64,000 nucleotides of DNA from an uncultured Oscillospiraceae bacterium (GTDB taxonomy: Bacteria; Bacillota_A; Clostridia; Oscillospirales; Oscillospiraceae). The notes under the pieces were generated by a model. The model was given only the letters and a program-made list of their open reading frames with translations. It had not been told where the DNA came from and made no database searches. Position numbers and translations under genes: made by a program. Shown piece by piece: positions 7,501 through 16,195 of the stretch; position 1 is the stretch's first letter, and every line of letters begins with the position of its first letter. The stretch spans positions 14,222 through 78,221 of the forward strand of contig CANRKN010000002.1 of NCBI GenBank assembly GCA_947631215.1, in the 5' to 3' direction.

Positions 7501-7535
7501 CAACAAAAAAGAGGCGTCAGGCCTCTTTTTTGTTG
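7501..7535 (+). terminator. rplS terminator
   Basis: A perfect 15-bp stem, CAACAAAAAAGAGGC (7501-7515) with its complement (7521-7535), and a 5-base loop. The A-rich left arm and T-rich right arm make it an intrinsic terminator that could work in both directions. Confidence 0.92.
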
Positions 7536-7562
7536 CGTTTACAGGCACTTATATTGTATAAT
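7533..7562 (+). promoter_or_regulatory. promoter of the lepB operon
   Basis: -35 TTGCGT (7533-7538), 18-base spacer, -10 TATAAT (7557-7562). The -35 box overlaps the last bases of the rplS terminator, so the two units are packed back to back. Confidence 0.65.
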
Positions 7563-7625
7563 CACTTGTTGAGCATTTGGAAGACTCTCCCGGCCCTGGC
7601 CGGGGCATGAAACAGGAGGCAGAAC

Positions 7626-8303
7626 ATGGAAGGCAGACACGCGGCGGGTGCTGTGCAGCCGTCCCAGCCGGATACCGGCTCCGGGAAGAAACAGAAGCAG
7701 CCTGTCGATCCCTATAAAGATACTTACGAATGGATACACTGCATCGTGATATCCGTGATCGCCTGCGTGCTGGTATTCGTGCTGGTGGCCCGGGTCATCC
7801 AGGTCCAGGGCCGGAGCATGCTCCCCAACCTGGAACAGGGGGACCGCATCATCATCACCCGCCTGGCCGGGGACTATGAGCAGGGCGACATCGTGGTGCT
7901 CAAGGCGGACAAGTTCAAGGACGAGCCTCTGGTGAAGCGGGTCATCGGCACCGGCGGCCAGACCATCACCCTGGACTTCGCCACCGGGGACATCACCGTG
8001 GACGGCAAGGTGCTGGACGAGCCCTATATTTTCGAGCGGACCATCGACAGCTACAGCATCATGGACCCCACGTACTATGACGTGTACGGCATCGACCCGG
8101 AGAAGGACGTGACGGCCACCAGCGTCACCATCACCGTGCCGGAGGGGCACCTCTTCTGCATGGGCGACAACCGCAATAACTCCAGCGACAGCCGGGTGGC
8201 CACCATCGCCTATATCGACACCCGGGACGTGATGGGCAAAGCGGTGTTCCGCCTGTATCCCTTCCACAAGATCGGCGCCATCTACGGCGCGAAGCAGGCC
8301 TGA
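7626..8303 (+). CDS. lepB: signal peptidase I
   Basis: Removes signal peptides from secreted proteins at the outer face of the membrane. The 225-residue protein has a Lys-rich cytoplasmic N-terminus, one membrane helix (residues ~37-57), the catalytic serine motif GRSMLPN (Ser64), the catalytic lysine in LVKRVIG (Lys104), and the conserved MGDNRNNSSDSR. This is the single-helix Gram-positive (SipS) type. GAAACAGGAGGCAG precedes the ATG. Its stop overlaps the start of rbgA, so lepB-rbgA-rnhB-yraN-thrC form one operon; lepB-rbgA-rnhB is a common Firmicute order. Confidence 0.95.
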   Translation: MEGRHAAGAVQPSQPDTGSGKKQKQPVDPYKDTYEWIHCIVISVIACVLVFVLVARVIQVQGRSMLPNLEQGDRIIITRLAGDYEQGDIVVLKADKFKDEPLVKRVIGTGGQTITLDFATGDITVDGKVLDEPYIFERTIDSYSIMDPTYYDVYGIDPEKDVTATSVTITVPEGHLFCMGDNRNNSSDSRVATIAYIDTRDVMGKAVFRLYPFHKIGAIYGAKQA

Positions 8304-9127
8304 TGGCCCAGGTGCAGTGGTTCCCCGGCCACATGAAAAAGGCCGAGCGGATGATGCAGGACAGCCTGAAGCTGGTGGACGCGGTGTGCGAGGTGGTGGA
8401 CGCCCGCATACCCCGGTCCAGCCGGAACCCGGACCTGGACGGCATCATCGCGGGGCGAAAGCCGAGGCTCCTTATCCTCAACCGCGCCGACCAGGCGGAC
8501 CCAAACGTGACCGCCATGTGGCGGGCGTACTATAAACAGCAGGGCTTGCCCTTTCTGGAGTGCGACGCCAGGTCCGGCCGGGGGGTGAAGGACCTGCCCC
8601 GTGCCCTGCGGGCCCTCAAGGACAAGCAGGGCCCCATGCGGGCCATGGTGGCGGGGGTGCCCAACGTGGGCAAATCCACGTTCATCAACAAGGTCAGCGG
8701 CCGGAAGACCGCCGCGGCTTCTGACCGGCCCGGGGTCACCCGGGGCAAGCAGTGGATAACGGTAGATAACCAATTGGAACTGCTGGACACCCCGGGCATT
8801 CTGTGGCCCAAGTTCGATGACCCCGCCGTGGGGGACGCGTTGGCGTTCACCGGGGCGGTGAAGGACGAGATACTGGACAGCGAGGACGTGGCGGCGCGGC
8901 TTCTGGTGAAGCTGCGGGCCCTCTATCCGGCGGCGCTGGCCGAGCGGTATAAGATAGACCCGGCCCCGGAGATGCAGGGCTGGGAGCTCCTGGAGGCCTG
9001 CGCGAGGAAGCGGGGCTTTCTCATGGCCGGCGGCAACGTGAACACCGAGCGCATGGCGGCGGTGCTGCTGGACGAATTCCGGGGCGGCAAGCTGGGGAGG
9101 ATCAGCCTTGAAAGACCCTCTGACTGA
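8303..9127 (+). CDS. rbgA: ribosome biogenesis GTPase RbgA (YlqF)
   Basis: A circularly permuted GTPase needed for late assembly of the 50S subunit. The motif order is the diagnostic one: G4 LNRAD (residues ~59-63) comes before G1 GVPNVGKST (118-126) and G3 DTPG (162-165). The N-terminus VQWFPGHMKKAER is typical of the YlqF family. It is 274 residues, close to the usual length. It overlaps lepB by one base and rnhB by 20 bases, consistent with coupled translation. Confidence 0.95.
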   Translation: MAQVQWFPGHMKKAERMMQDSLKLVDAVCEVVDARIPRSSRNPDLDGIIAGRKPRLLILNRADQADPNVTAMWRAYYKQQGLPFLECDARSGRGVKDLPRALRALKDKQGPMRAMVAGVPNVGKSTFINKVSGRKTAAASDRPGVTRGKQWITVDNQLELLDTPGILWPKFDDPAVGDALAFTGAVKDEILDSEDVAARLLVKLRALYPAALAERYKIDPAPEMQGWELLEACARKRGFLMAGGNVNTERMAAVLLDEFRGGKLGRISLERPSD

Positions 9128-9728
9128 CCTTTGGGAGATGGAGCGGGCACTCCACAGAGAGGGATACGCCATCGTCTGCGGCGCGGATGAGGCCGGGCGC
9201 GGGCCCCTGGCGGGGCCGGTGTGCGCCGCGGCAGTGATCCTGCGGTCGGACGCGTTGCTGCCCGGGCTCAATGACTCTAAAAAGCTCACGGAGAAAAAGC
9301 GGGAGGCGCTGTTCCCGCGCATCAAAGACGCGGCCATTTCCTACGGCGTGGCATTCGCCACGGTGGAGGAGATCGAGGAGATGAATATCCTGGCCGCGGC
9401 CCTGCTGGCCATGGACAGGGCCATCTCCCAGCTTGACCCAAAACCGGTATTGGCCCTCATAGACGGCAATACGACGAAGGGCATATCCCTGCCCGCCCGC
9501 AGCGTCATAGGCGGGGACGGGAAATGCGCATGCATCGCGGCGGCCTCCGTGCTGGCGAAGGTGACAAGGGACCACCTCATGCTGGACCTGGCGGAGCAAT
9601 ATCCGCAATACGGCTTTGAAAAGCACAAGGGCTACGGCACCAAGGCCCACTATGAGGCAATCGACAAGTACGGCCCCTGTCCCGCCCACCGGCCATCCTT
9701 TTTGAAAAAGTACTATGCCAAGCGATAA
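9108..9728 (+). CDS. rnhB: ribonuclease HII
   Basis: Cleaves the RNA strand of RNA-DNA hybrids and single ribonucleotides in DNA. The 206-residue protein has the catalytic GADEAGRGPLAGP (Asp27, Glu28) and later LNDSKKLTEKKRE and a KGYGTKAHYEAI segment typical of RnhB. The TTG start at 9108 is supported by GGGGAGG ending 7 bases upstream; an in-frame ATG at 9138 would remove only ten residues. It overlaps rbgA and yraN. Confidence 0.95.
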   Translation: MKDPLTDLWEMERALHREGYAIVCGADEAGRGPLAGPVCAAAVILRSDALLPGLNDSKKLTEKKREALFPRIKDAAISYGVAFATVEEIEEMNILAAALLAMDRAISQLDPKPVLALIDGNTTKGISLPARSVIGGDGKCACIAAASVLAKVTRDHLMLDLAEQYPQYGFEKHKGYGTKAHYEAIDKYGPCPAHRPSFLKKYYAKR

Positions 9729-10086
9729 AAAGCTCCTGGGCGCCTTTGGGGAGGACGCGGCCTGCGAATACCTGAGGCGCCGGGGCTATCGGATATTGGG
9801 CCGCAACTACGCCTGCCGGCAGGGCGAGGTGGACGTCATCGCCCGGAAGGGGCGGTATATCGTGTTCGTAGAGGTCAAGCTGCGGAAAAACGCCGACTTC
9901 GGCGCCGCGGCGGAGTTCGTCACCGCCGCCAAGCAGCAGCGGGTCATATTCGCCGCCCGGCGGTGGCTGGCGGCCAACCCAACAGATTTGCAGCCCCGGT
10001 TCGACGTCATCGAGGTCTACGCCCCCCAGGGGCTGGACACCAAAAAGCCGGAGATACATCATTTGGAGGATGCGTACCAGACATGA
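9715..10086 (+). CDS. YraN family (UPF0102) endonuclease-like protein
   Basis: A 123-residue protein of the YraN/UPF0102 family, which has a restriction-endonuclease-like fold. The core GEVDVIARKGRYIVFVEVK carries the Asp and Glu-x-Lys residues of that fold. YraN genes very often follow rnhB, as here, suggesting a link to nucleic-acid processing or recombination, but the substrate is not established. The start overlaps the end of rnhB and its end overlaps the start of thrC. Confidence 0.9.
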   Translation: MPSDKKLLGAFGEDAACEYLRRRGYRILGRNYACRQGEVDVIARKGRYIVFVEVKLRKNADFGAAAEFVTAAKQQRVIFAARRWLAANPTDLQPRFDVIEVYAPQGLDTKKPEIHHLEDAYQT

Positions 10087-11564
10087 AGTATGTGAGCACC
10101 AGAGGACAGAGCGAGGCGGTCACCGCCTCCCAGGCCATCATCCGGGGCATCGCCCCCGACGGCGGGCTCTATGTGCCCGATATGATCCCCACTGTGGACG
10201 AGGCGTTCATAAGCGGCCTCTGCGCGGCCGATTACCGGGCCCGGGCCGTGGCGGTGCTGGGGCTCTACCTGGAGGAGTTCTCCCGGGAGGAGTTGGAGGC
10301 CATCGCCAAGGCGTCTTACGGGGACAACTTCGACCACCCCGCCGTGGCGCCCACCCATATCCTGGACGACGACACGGCCTATCTTGAGCTGTGGCACGGC
10401 CCCACCTGCGCCTTCAAGGACATGGCCCTGCAGATCATGCCCCGGCTTTTGACCGCGAGCCTTAAGAAAAACGGGGAAGAGCGGACCGTGAGCATCCTGG
10501 TCGCCACCAGCGGCGATACGGGAAAGGCCGCCCTGGAGGGTTTTAAGGACGTGCCTGGTACGCGCATCATGGTGTTCTACCCCCGGGACGGGGTGAGCCA
10601 GGTGCAGAAGCTGCAGATGGCCACCCAGGAGGGGCAGAACGTCAACGTGACGGCCGTGAACGGCAACTTCGACGACGCCCAGACCGGCGTGAAGAAGATA
10701 TTCGGCGACAAGGATTTTGAAAAAGTCCTGGACGGGCGGGGATATTTTTTGAGCTCTGCCAACTCCATCAACTGGGGCCGCCTGGCGCCCCAGATCGCCT
10801 ACTATTTCTCCGCTTACTGCGACATGGTGAACGCGGGGAAGCTGAAAATGGGCGAGAAGCTTGACTTCGCCGTGCCCACCGGCAACTTCGGCGACATCCT
10901 GGCCGGGTGGTACGCAAAGCAGATGGGGCTGCCCGTGGGCCGGCTCGTCTGCGCGTCCAACGACAACAACGTCCTCACGGATTTCATCGCCACCGGCGTA
11001 TACGATAAGAACCGGCCCTTCCATCTGACCAGCTCGCCCTCCATGGACATCCTGGTGTCCTCCAACCTGGAGCGGCTCCTGTACTGCCGGACAGGGGACG
11101 CGGGCGCTGTGCGGGGCTTCATGGAAAAGCTCTCCGGGGAAGGGCGCTACGACGTGGGCCAGGCTCTCGGCGACGCGGTCCGGGCCGAGTTCACCGGCGG
11201 CTTCTGCCGGGACGGCGAGGCCAAGGCGGAGATAGGAAGGCTCTGGCAGGAGAGCGGGTATCTCATGGATACCCACACCGCCGTGGCCAGCCGGGTGCTC
11301 CGGGACCTGTGGGAAAAGGAGGGAGAACGCCGCCCCACGGTGGTGGTGTCCACCGCCAGCCCCTTCAAGTTCGGCGCCGCCGTACTGGAGGCCCTGGGCG
11401 TGGTGACGGACGAGACCGGCCCCGCGTTAGTGGACGAGCTGGCCGCCGTCACCGGCCGGGCCGCCCCTGCGCCTCTGGCGAACCTTGGCAAAAAGCCCGT
11501 GCGCTTTGAAAAATGGGTGGAGAAAGAGGACATGGAACAGGCGGTGTCGGAGTTTTTGGCGTAA
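10083..11564 (+). CDS. thrC: threonine synthase
   Basis: A PLP enzyme that converts O-phosphohomoserine to threonine. The 493-residue protein starts MKYVSTRGQ and has PDGGLYVPD, the PLP-lysine motif CAFKDMAL (Lys112) and the phosphate-binding SGDTGKAALEG. This is the longer, fungal/E. coli-like class with the N-terminal domain. The ATG at 10083 overlaps the yraN stop by 4 bases. It appears to be the last gene of the lepB operon; no other threonine gene is nearby. A hairpin at 11681-11705 lies beyond it. Confidence 0.95.
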   Translation: MKYVSTRGQSEAVTASQAIIRGIAPDGGLYVPDMIPTVDEAFISGLCAADYRARAVAVLGLYLEEFSREELEAIAKASYGDNFDHPAVAPTHILDDDTAYLELWHGPTCAFKDMALQIMPRLLTASLKKNGEERTVSILVATSGDTGKAALEGFKDVPGTRIMVFYPRDGVSQVQKLQMATQEGQNVNVTAVNGNFDDAQTGVKKIFGDKDFEKVLDGRGYFLSSANSINWGRLAPQIAYYFSAYCDMVNAGKLKMGEKLDFAVPTGNFGDILAGWYAKQMGLPVGRLVCASNDNNVLTDFIATGVYDKNRPFHLTSSPSMDILVSSNLERLLYCRTGDAGAVRGFMEKLSGEGRYDVGQALGDAVRAEFTGGFCRDGEAKAEIGRLWQESGYLMDTHTAVASRVLRDLWEKEGERRPTVVVSTASPFKFGAAVLEALGVVTDETGPALVDELAAVTGRAAPAPLANLGKKPVRFEKWVEKEDMEQAVSEFLA

Positions 11565-11709
11565 CGCTGGCAAAGCGCGGACGGGCCCGACAGTATGCCT
11601 ACTGCTAAAGTTCGCTTCGCTCACCAACCGCATTCGGCACACTGCCGGTTCCCGCCGCGCGTCGGGTTTCCTGTTTATGTAGGGCAACGACTATGTCGTT
11701 GCCCTGAGG
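11565..11709. repeat. intergenic stretch with degenerate repeat-like sequence
   Basis: The 145 bases between thrC and the DUF1540 gene hold several short palindromic pieces: GCTTCGCT (11614-11621), the core also found in the tRNA-trailing elements; AACCG/CGGTT flanks around a CGGC/GCCG pair; and a 10-bp stem AGGGCAACGA (11681-11690) with its complement (11696-11705). No open frame with a ribosome binding site is seen. It looks like remains of an interspersed repeat. The last hairpin may terminate thrC or the opposing gene. Confidence 0.4.
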
Positions 11710-11904
11710 TCACACATACTGCCAGGTGTCCACGGGCGCGAAGGTACCGCAGAAGGTCTCCGCCTTGGTGGCGGCCTCCTCGCTCTTGACGTTGATGTGG
11801 GTGGCGGTGCACTGGTCACTGAGCGTATGATGCTTGCAGTTGGCCACCGTGCAGCACACACCGTTGATGCAATCCCGGCCGCCGCAGTTTTTCTTTTCGT
11901 CCAT
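11710..11904 (-). CDS. DUF1540 domain small cysteine-rich protein
   Basis: A 64-residue cysteine-rich protein on the minus strand. It has the spacing of DUF1540 proteins, short metal-binding-like modules common in spore-forming Firmicutes: CINGVCCTVANCKHHTLSD, then QCTATHINV and FCGTF. The ATG is preceded by GAGGTGAT. The role is unknown; the Cys/His content suggests metal binding. It lies convergent to thrC and divergent from the metallophosphoesterase. Confidence 0.8.
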   Translation of the reverse strand: MDEKKNCGGRDCINGVCCTVANCKHHTLSDQCTATHINVKSEEAATKAETFCGTFAPVDTWQYV

Positions 11905-11953
11905 CCGTCTATCACCTCGGGGATAGTATCTGCAATGGAGAGGCGGTTATGTA

Positions 11954-12643
11954 ATGAGTCTTTTTGCCATAGGCGATCTCCACCTGTCCTTCGGGGCGGA
12001 TAAGCCCATGGATATATTCGGCCCAAAGTGGCAGGGCCACGTGGAAAAGCTCCGGGAGGGCTTTTCCGCGCTGTCCGATGAGGACGTGTGTGTCCTCTGC
12101 GGCGACACCAGCTGGGCCTCGGACCTGGAGGGCGCTTTGCCGGACTTTCAGTTCATCGAGAGCCTGCCGGGGAAGAAGATCGTCTTGAAGGGCAACCACG
12201 ACTACTGGTGGACCAGCGCCGCCAAGATGAACGCCTTTTTTGAAAAATATTCCATTCAGTCTATCTCCATCCTCCACAACAACTTCTATCCCTATGGGGA
12301 GAACGCCGCCATATGCGGCACCAAGGGCTGGTTTTACGAGGAGTCCCGGGGCACGGAGCACGACAAAAAGCTCATCGCGAGGGAAATTTTGCGGCTGGAG
12401 GCGTCCTTAAAAGCGGCGGGGGACAGGGAAAAGTATGTCTTTCTCCATTATCCCCCCAAGTACGGCGGGTATATGTGCCCGGAGATTCTGGCGCTGCTCA
12501 AAGATCACGGCGTTCGGACCTGCTGCAGCGGTCATCTTCACGCCGACAGTCTGCGCATGGCCTTCAACGGCTTGTGGGAGGGGACGAGGCATATGTGCGT
12601 TTCCGCCGATGGGATAAACTTTAGGCCTTGCAAGATCGTGTAA
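11954..12643 (+). CDS. metallophosphoesterase
   Basis: A 229-residue calcineurin-like phosphoesterase with the full dimetal motif series: GDLHLS near the N-terminus, CGDTSW, GNHDYWW, a later HYPPK and the closing GHLHAD. It is soluble, without a signal peptide. Enzymes of this compact family hydrolyse phosphodiesters or phosphoproteins; the substrate cannot be read from the sequence. Its final codons contain the -35 box of the tig promoter. Confidence 0.85.
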   Translation: MSLFAIGDLHLSFGADKPMDIFGPKWQGHVEKLREGFSALSDEDVCVLCGDTSWASDLEGALPDFQFIESLPGKKIVLKGNHDYWWTSAAKMNAFFEKYSIQSISILHNNFYPYGENAAICGTKGWFYEESRGTEHDKKLIAREILRLEASLKAAGDREKYVFLHYPPKYGGYMCPEILALLKDHGVRTCCSGHLHADSLRMAFNGLWEGTRHMCVSADGINFRPCKIV

Positions 12644-12656
12644 GATTTGGTAAAAT
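12628..12656 (+). promoter_or_regulatory. promoter of tig with extended -10
   Basis: -35 TTGCAA (12628-12633) inside the end of the phosphoesterase gene, 17-base spacer, -10 TAAAAT (12651-12656) preceded by TGG, an extended -10 element. Confidence 0.75.
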
Positions 12657-12729
12657 ATAAAAACTGTGTTTTAAGCTGTCAACAAATATATATCCATCCC
12701 CGCGTATTATTGGAAGGAGAAGTCACCCC

Positions 12730-14217
12730 ATGATCGTAAAGAACGTAGAAAAACAGGAAAAGAGCACCGTGACCTTTGACGTGCTGTGCGACGCCGCCGA
12801 GTTCGAGAAGGCGATCAATACCGCCTACCTGAAGAACCGCAGCAAGATATTCGTGCAGGGCTTCCGCAAGGGCAAGGCCCCCCGCATGGTCATCGAGGGC
12901 ATGTACGGCAAGGACGTGTTCTATGACGACGCCGCCGACGTGCTGGCCCCCGAGGCGTTCAACTTCGCCGTGGACGAGAAGGGCCTGCGCACGGTGGGCA
13001 CCCCCGCGGTGAAGGACATGAACGTGTCCGACGATAAGGAACTGACGCTCTCCTTCGTGACGGCCGTGTGGCCGGAGGTGACTTTGGGCGAGTACAAGGG
13101 CCTCAAAGCCCCCAAGGCCAAAGTGAACGTCACCGAGGAGCAGGTGGCCGAGGAGATCGAAAAGATACGCAAGCGCAACAGCCGCATCGTCTCCGTGGAG
13201 CGGCCTGCCCAGCTGGACGACACCGCCGTCATCGACTACGAGGGCAGCGTGGACGGCGTGCCCTTCGACGGCGGCAAGGCCGAGGGCCACAACCTGGTCC
13301 TGGGCTCCGGCGCGTTCATCCCTGGCTTTGAGGACCAGGTGGTGGGCATGAGCGCCGGCGAGGAGCGGGACATCACCGTCACCTTCCCGGAGGACTACGC
13401 CGAGGCGTCCCTGGCCGGGAAAGAGGCCGTGTTCCACATCAAGTGCAATGAGGTCAAGGAAAACCAGATGCCCGAGCTTGACGACGAGTTCGCCAAGGAG
13501 GTATCCGAGTTCGACACCCTGGACGAGTACAGGGCGTCCGTAAAGGAGCGCCTGGAAAAGACCGCCGAGGAGGAGGCCGACGGCGCCTTCCGGTCCGCCC
13601 TCATCGAGCAGGCCGGCGACAACATGACCGCCGACATCCCTGACGCCATGGTGGAGGAGCAGATCGACGGCATCATGCGCGAGCAGGACCAGGGCCTGCG
13701 CATGAGCGGGCTGAGCCTGGAGCTGTACTTGAAGTATGTGGGCCAGGATATGAACGCCTACCGCCAGTCCGTCCGTCCCCAGGCCGAGCGCCGGGCCAGG
13801 ACCGACGTGGTCCTGGAGGCCATCGCCGACGCCGAGGGCATCAAGCCCACCGGCGAAGAGGTGGAGCAGGAGTATGCCGACGTGGCGAAGCAGTACAACA
13901 TGTCCCTGGAGGACGTGAAGAAGGCTCTGGCCCGGGAGCTCATCGAGGCCAACCTGCGCACCCGCAGGGCCGCCGAGCTTATCTATAAAAACGCCGTGGC
14001 CACCGAGCCCGAGGAGGCTCTCGCCGAGGAGGATAAGCCCAAGAAGGCCGCCAGGAAGAAGTCCGAGAAGAAGGCGGAGGAAGGCGAGGAGGCCCCTGCG
14101 GAGGAGAAACCCAAAAAGACCGCCAAGAAGACTGCGAAGCAGGCAGAGGAGAAGACCCTGGACGAGGCCGCGCCCGAGGACGGCTGGGTCAAAGAGGACG
14201 CCCCCAAGGCGGAATAA
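12730..14217 (+). CDS. tig: trigger factor
   Basis: A ribosome-bound chaperone and peptidyl-prolyl isomerase. The ribosome-docking signature GFRKGKAP is at residues 44-51, the FKBP domain spans about 163-245 (DYEGSVDGVPFDGG to VFHIK), and the helical C-terminal domain follows. At 495 residues it is longer than the usual ~430: from about residue 427 a low-complexity tail rich in Lys, Ala and Glu (KPKKAARKKSEKK and KPKKTAKKTAKQ) is appended. GGAAGGAG precedes the ATG. It starts the tig-clpP-clpX-lon-yihA proteostasis cluster typical of Firmicutes. Confidence 0.95.
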   Translation: MIVKNVEKQEKSTVTFDVLCDAAEFEKAINTAYLKNRSKIFVQGFRKGKAPRMVIEGMYGKDVFYDDAADVLAPEAFNFAVDEKGLRTVGTPAVKDMNVSDDKELTLSFVTAVWPEVTLGEYKGLKAPKAKVNVTEEQVAEEIEKIRKRNSRIVSVERPAQLDDTAVIDYEGSVDGVPFDGGKAEGHNLVLGSGAFIPGFEDQVVGMSAGEERDITVTFPEDYAEASLAGKEAVFHIKCNEVKENQMPELDDEFAKEVSEFDTLDEYRASVKERLEKTAEEEADGAFRSALIEQAGDNMTADIPDAMVEEQIDGIMREQDQGLRMSGLSLELYLKYVGQDMNAYRQSVRPQAERRARTDVVLEAIADAEGIKPTGEEVEQEYADVAKQYNMSLEDVKKALARELIEANLRTRRAAELIYKNAVATEPEEALAEEDKPKKAARKKSEKKAEEGEEAPAEEKPKKTAKKTAKQAEEKTLDEAAPEDGWVKEDAPKAE

Positions 14218-14268
14218 TACCGGAAAGTTTTGGATAGGCTCTCAGTGTTTGGAAAGGAGCAATAAGCT

Positions 14269-14850
14269 ATGAGTTTAGTTCCCTATGTAGTGGAGCAGAC
14301 CTCCCGGGGCGAGCGGTCCTACGACATCTTCTCCCGGCTTTTGAACGATCGCATCATCATGCTGTCGGAGGAGGTCAACGACACCACCGCCTCTCTGGTA
14401 GTAGCCCAGATGCTCTATCTGGAGGGCCAGGACCCGGACAAGGACATCCAGTTTTACATCAACAGCCCCGGCGGCTCCGTCACCGCGGGCATGGCCATCT
14501 ACGACACCATGCAGTATATCAAGTGCGACGTGTCCACCATCTGCGTCGGCATGGCCGCCAGCATGGGAGCGTTCCTGCTCTCCAGCGGCGCCAAGGGCAA
14601 GCGCATCGCCCTGCCCAACGCGGAGATCATGATCCATCAGCCCTCTGCCGGCACCCAGGGCCAGGTCACCGATATGGCCATCCACCTGAAGCATTTCGAG
14701 GCGACCAAGGAGAAGCTGAACCGCATCATGGCTGCCCAGACCGGCCGGACCTATGAGGAGATCGTGGACGCCTGCGAGCGGGATCACTTCATGACCCCGG
14801 AGGAGGCCCAGCAGTTCGGCCTCATCGACAAGATCATCACGAAGAGGTAA
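14269..14850 (+). CDS. clpP: ATP-dependent Clp protease proteolytic subunit
   Basis: The serine protease ring that works with ClpX. The 193-residue protein shows the catalytic triad: Ser98 in GMAASMGAF, His123 in MIHQPSAG and Asp172 in CERDHF, with the standard [24 protein letters not shown] precedes the ATG. It lies between tig and clpX, 7 bases before clpX, so both subunits of the ClpXP machine come from one transcript. Confidence 0.97.
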   Translation: MSLVPYVVEQTSRGERSYDIFSRLLNDRIIMLSEEVNDTTASLVVAQMLYLEGQDPDKDIQFYINSPGGSVTAGMAIYDTMQYIKCDVSTICVGMAASMGAFLLSSGAKGKRIALPNAEIMIHQPSAGTQGQVTDMAIHLKHFEATKEKLNRIMAAQTGRTYEEIVDACERDHFMTPEEAQQFGLIDKIITKR

Positions 14851-14857
14851 AAGCCAT

Positions 14858-16144
14858 ATGCCGAGAGAGGGCGAAAGAAAAGTGCTCCGGTGCAGCTTCT
14901 GCGGCAAGCCCCAGGATACGGTCCGCCGGCTCATCGCGGGCAACGACGCCTATATATGCGACGAGTGCGTGCACCTGTGCCTGAACATTCTGGCTGACGA
15001 GCTGGACGACGAGGACTACCCCGACTTCGTTCTGGAGGGGGCGGACGACGAAAAGCTCATGGAGCCGGAGGACGTGCCCGCGCCCCGGGAGATCAAAAAG
15101 GCCCTGGACCAGTATATCATCGGCCAGGATAGGGCTAAGGTGGCCCTGTCCGTGGCGGTATATAACCACTATAAGCGCATCCTCCACCGGGGGAAGGACG
15201 AGGCGGAGCTGCAAAAATCCAACATCCTGCTGGTAGGGCCTACGGGCTCCGGCAAGACCCTCTTTGCCCAGACCCTGGCCCGGATGCTGAACGTGCCCTT
15301 CGCCATCGCCGACGCCACCACCCTGACCGAGGCCGGCTACGTGGGCGAGGACGTGGAGAACATCCTCCTGCGCCTTTTGCAGGCGGCGGACTTCGACGTG
15401 GAGCGGGCCCAGCAGGGCATCATCTACATCGACGAGATCGACAAGATATCCCGCAAGAGCGAGAACACCTCCATCACCCGGGACGTGTCCGGCGAGGGGG
15501 TACAGCAGGCCCTTTTGAAGATACTGGAGGGAACCGTCGCCGCCGTGCCGCCCCAGGGCGGGCGCAAGCACCCCCATCAGGAGTTCATCCACATCGACAC
15601 CAGCAACATCCTGTTCATCTGCGGCGGCGCCTTCGACGGTCTGGAGAAGATCATCGAAAACCGCATGGATAGAAAGAGCCTTGGCTTTGGCGCGGAGATC
15701 GCCTCCCGGAAGGAGAAGGACGTGGGCGAGGTGTTAAGCCACGTCCAGTCCCATGACCTTCTGAAGTTCGGCATCATCCCTGAGCTCATCGGCAGGCTCC
15801 CCGTGGTCACCACCCTGGACAGCCTGAAGAGGGCGGACCTGGTGCGCATCCTCACGGAGCCGAAAAACGCTCTGGTGAAGCAGTATCAGGCCATGCTTGG
15901 CTACGACGGCGTGACGCTGGAGTTTGACCAAAAGGCCCTGGAGGCCGTGGCCGACAAGGCCATTGACATGGACATCGGCGCCCGGGGCCTTCGCAGCATC
16001 ATGGAGGGCATCATGACGGACATCATGTTCGAGGCGCCCTCCGACGACACCATCGACAAGGTCATCATCACCGCCGACAGCGTGAAAAACGGCTCCCGCC
16101 CGGTCATCTACCGCAAGCGAAAGTTGGAACAGGACGCATCATGA
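14858..16144 (+). CDS. clpX: ATP-dependent Clp protease ATP-binding subunit ClpX
   Basis: The AAA+ unfoldase that feeds substrates to ClpP. The 428-residue protein has an N-terminal zinc-binding domain with CSFC (Cys12, Cys15) and CDEC (Cys34, Cys37), Walker A GPTGSGKT near residue 127, Walker [11 protein letters not shown] near 188, the pore-loop region, and sensor 2 GARGLRS near the C-terminus. Length and domain order are canonical. A hairpin separates it from lon. Confidence 0.97.
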   Translation: MPREGERKVLRCSFCGKPQDTVRRLIAGNDAYICDECVHLCLNILADELDDEDYPDFVLEGADDEKLMEPEDVPAPREIKKALDQYIIGQDRAKVALSVAVYNHYKRILHRGKDEAELQKSNILLVGPTGSGKTLFAQTLARMLNVPFAIADATTLTEAGYVGEDVENILLRLLQAADFDVERAQQGIIYIDEIDKISRKSENTSITRDVSGEGVQQALLKILEGTVAAVPPQGGRKHPHQEFIHIDTSNILFICGGAFDGLEKIIENRMDRKSLGFGAEIASRKEKDVGEVLSHVQSHDLLKFGIIPELIGRLPVVTTLDSLKRADLVRILTEPKNALVKQYQAMLGYDGVTLEFDQKALEAVADKAIDMDIGARGLRSIMEGIMTDIMFEAPSDDTIDKVIITADSVKNGSRPVIYRKRKLEQDAS

Positions 16145-16150
16145 CACACC

Positions 16151-16173
16151 GGGCCGCACACACCGTGCGGCCC
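16151..16173 (+). terminator. hairpin between clpX and lon
   Basis: A 9-bp stem GGGCCGCAC (16151-16159) with its complement (16165-16173) and no T run. It may attenuate readthrough or stabilise the clpX mRNA end. Confidence 0.5.
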
Positions 16174-16195
16174 CGGCTATATTTGAGGTTTTACC

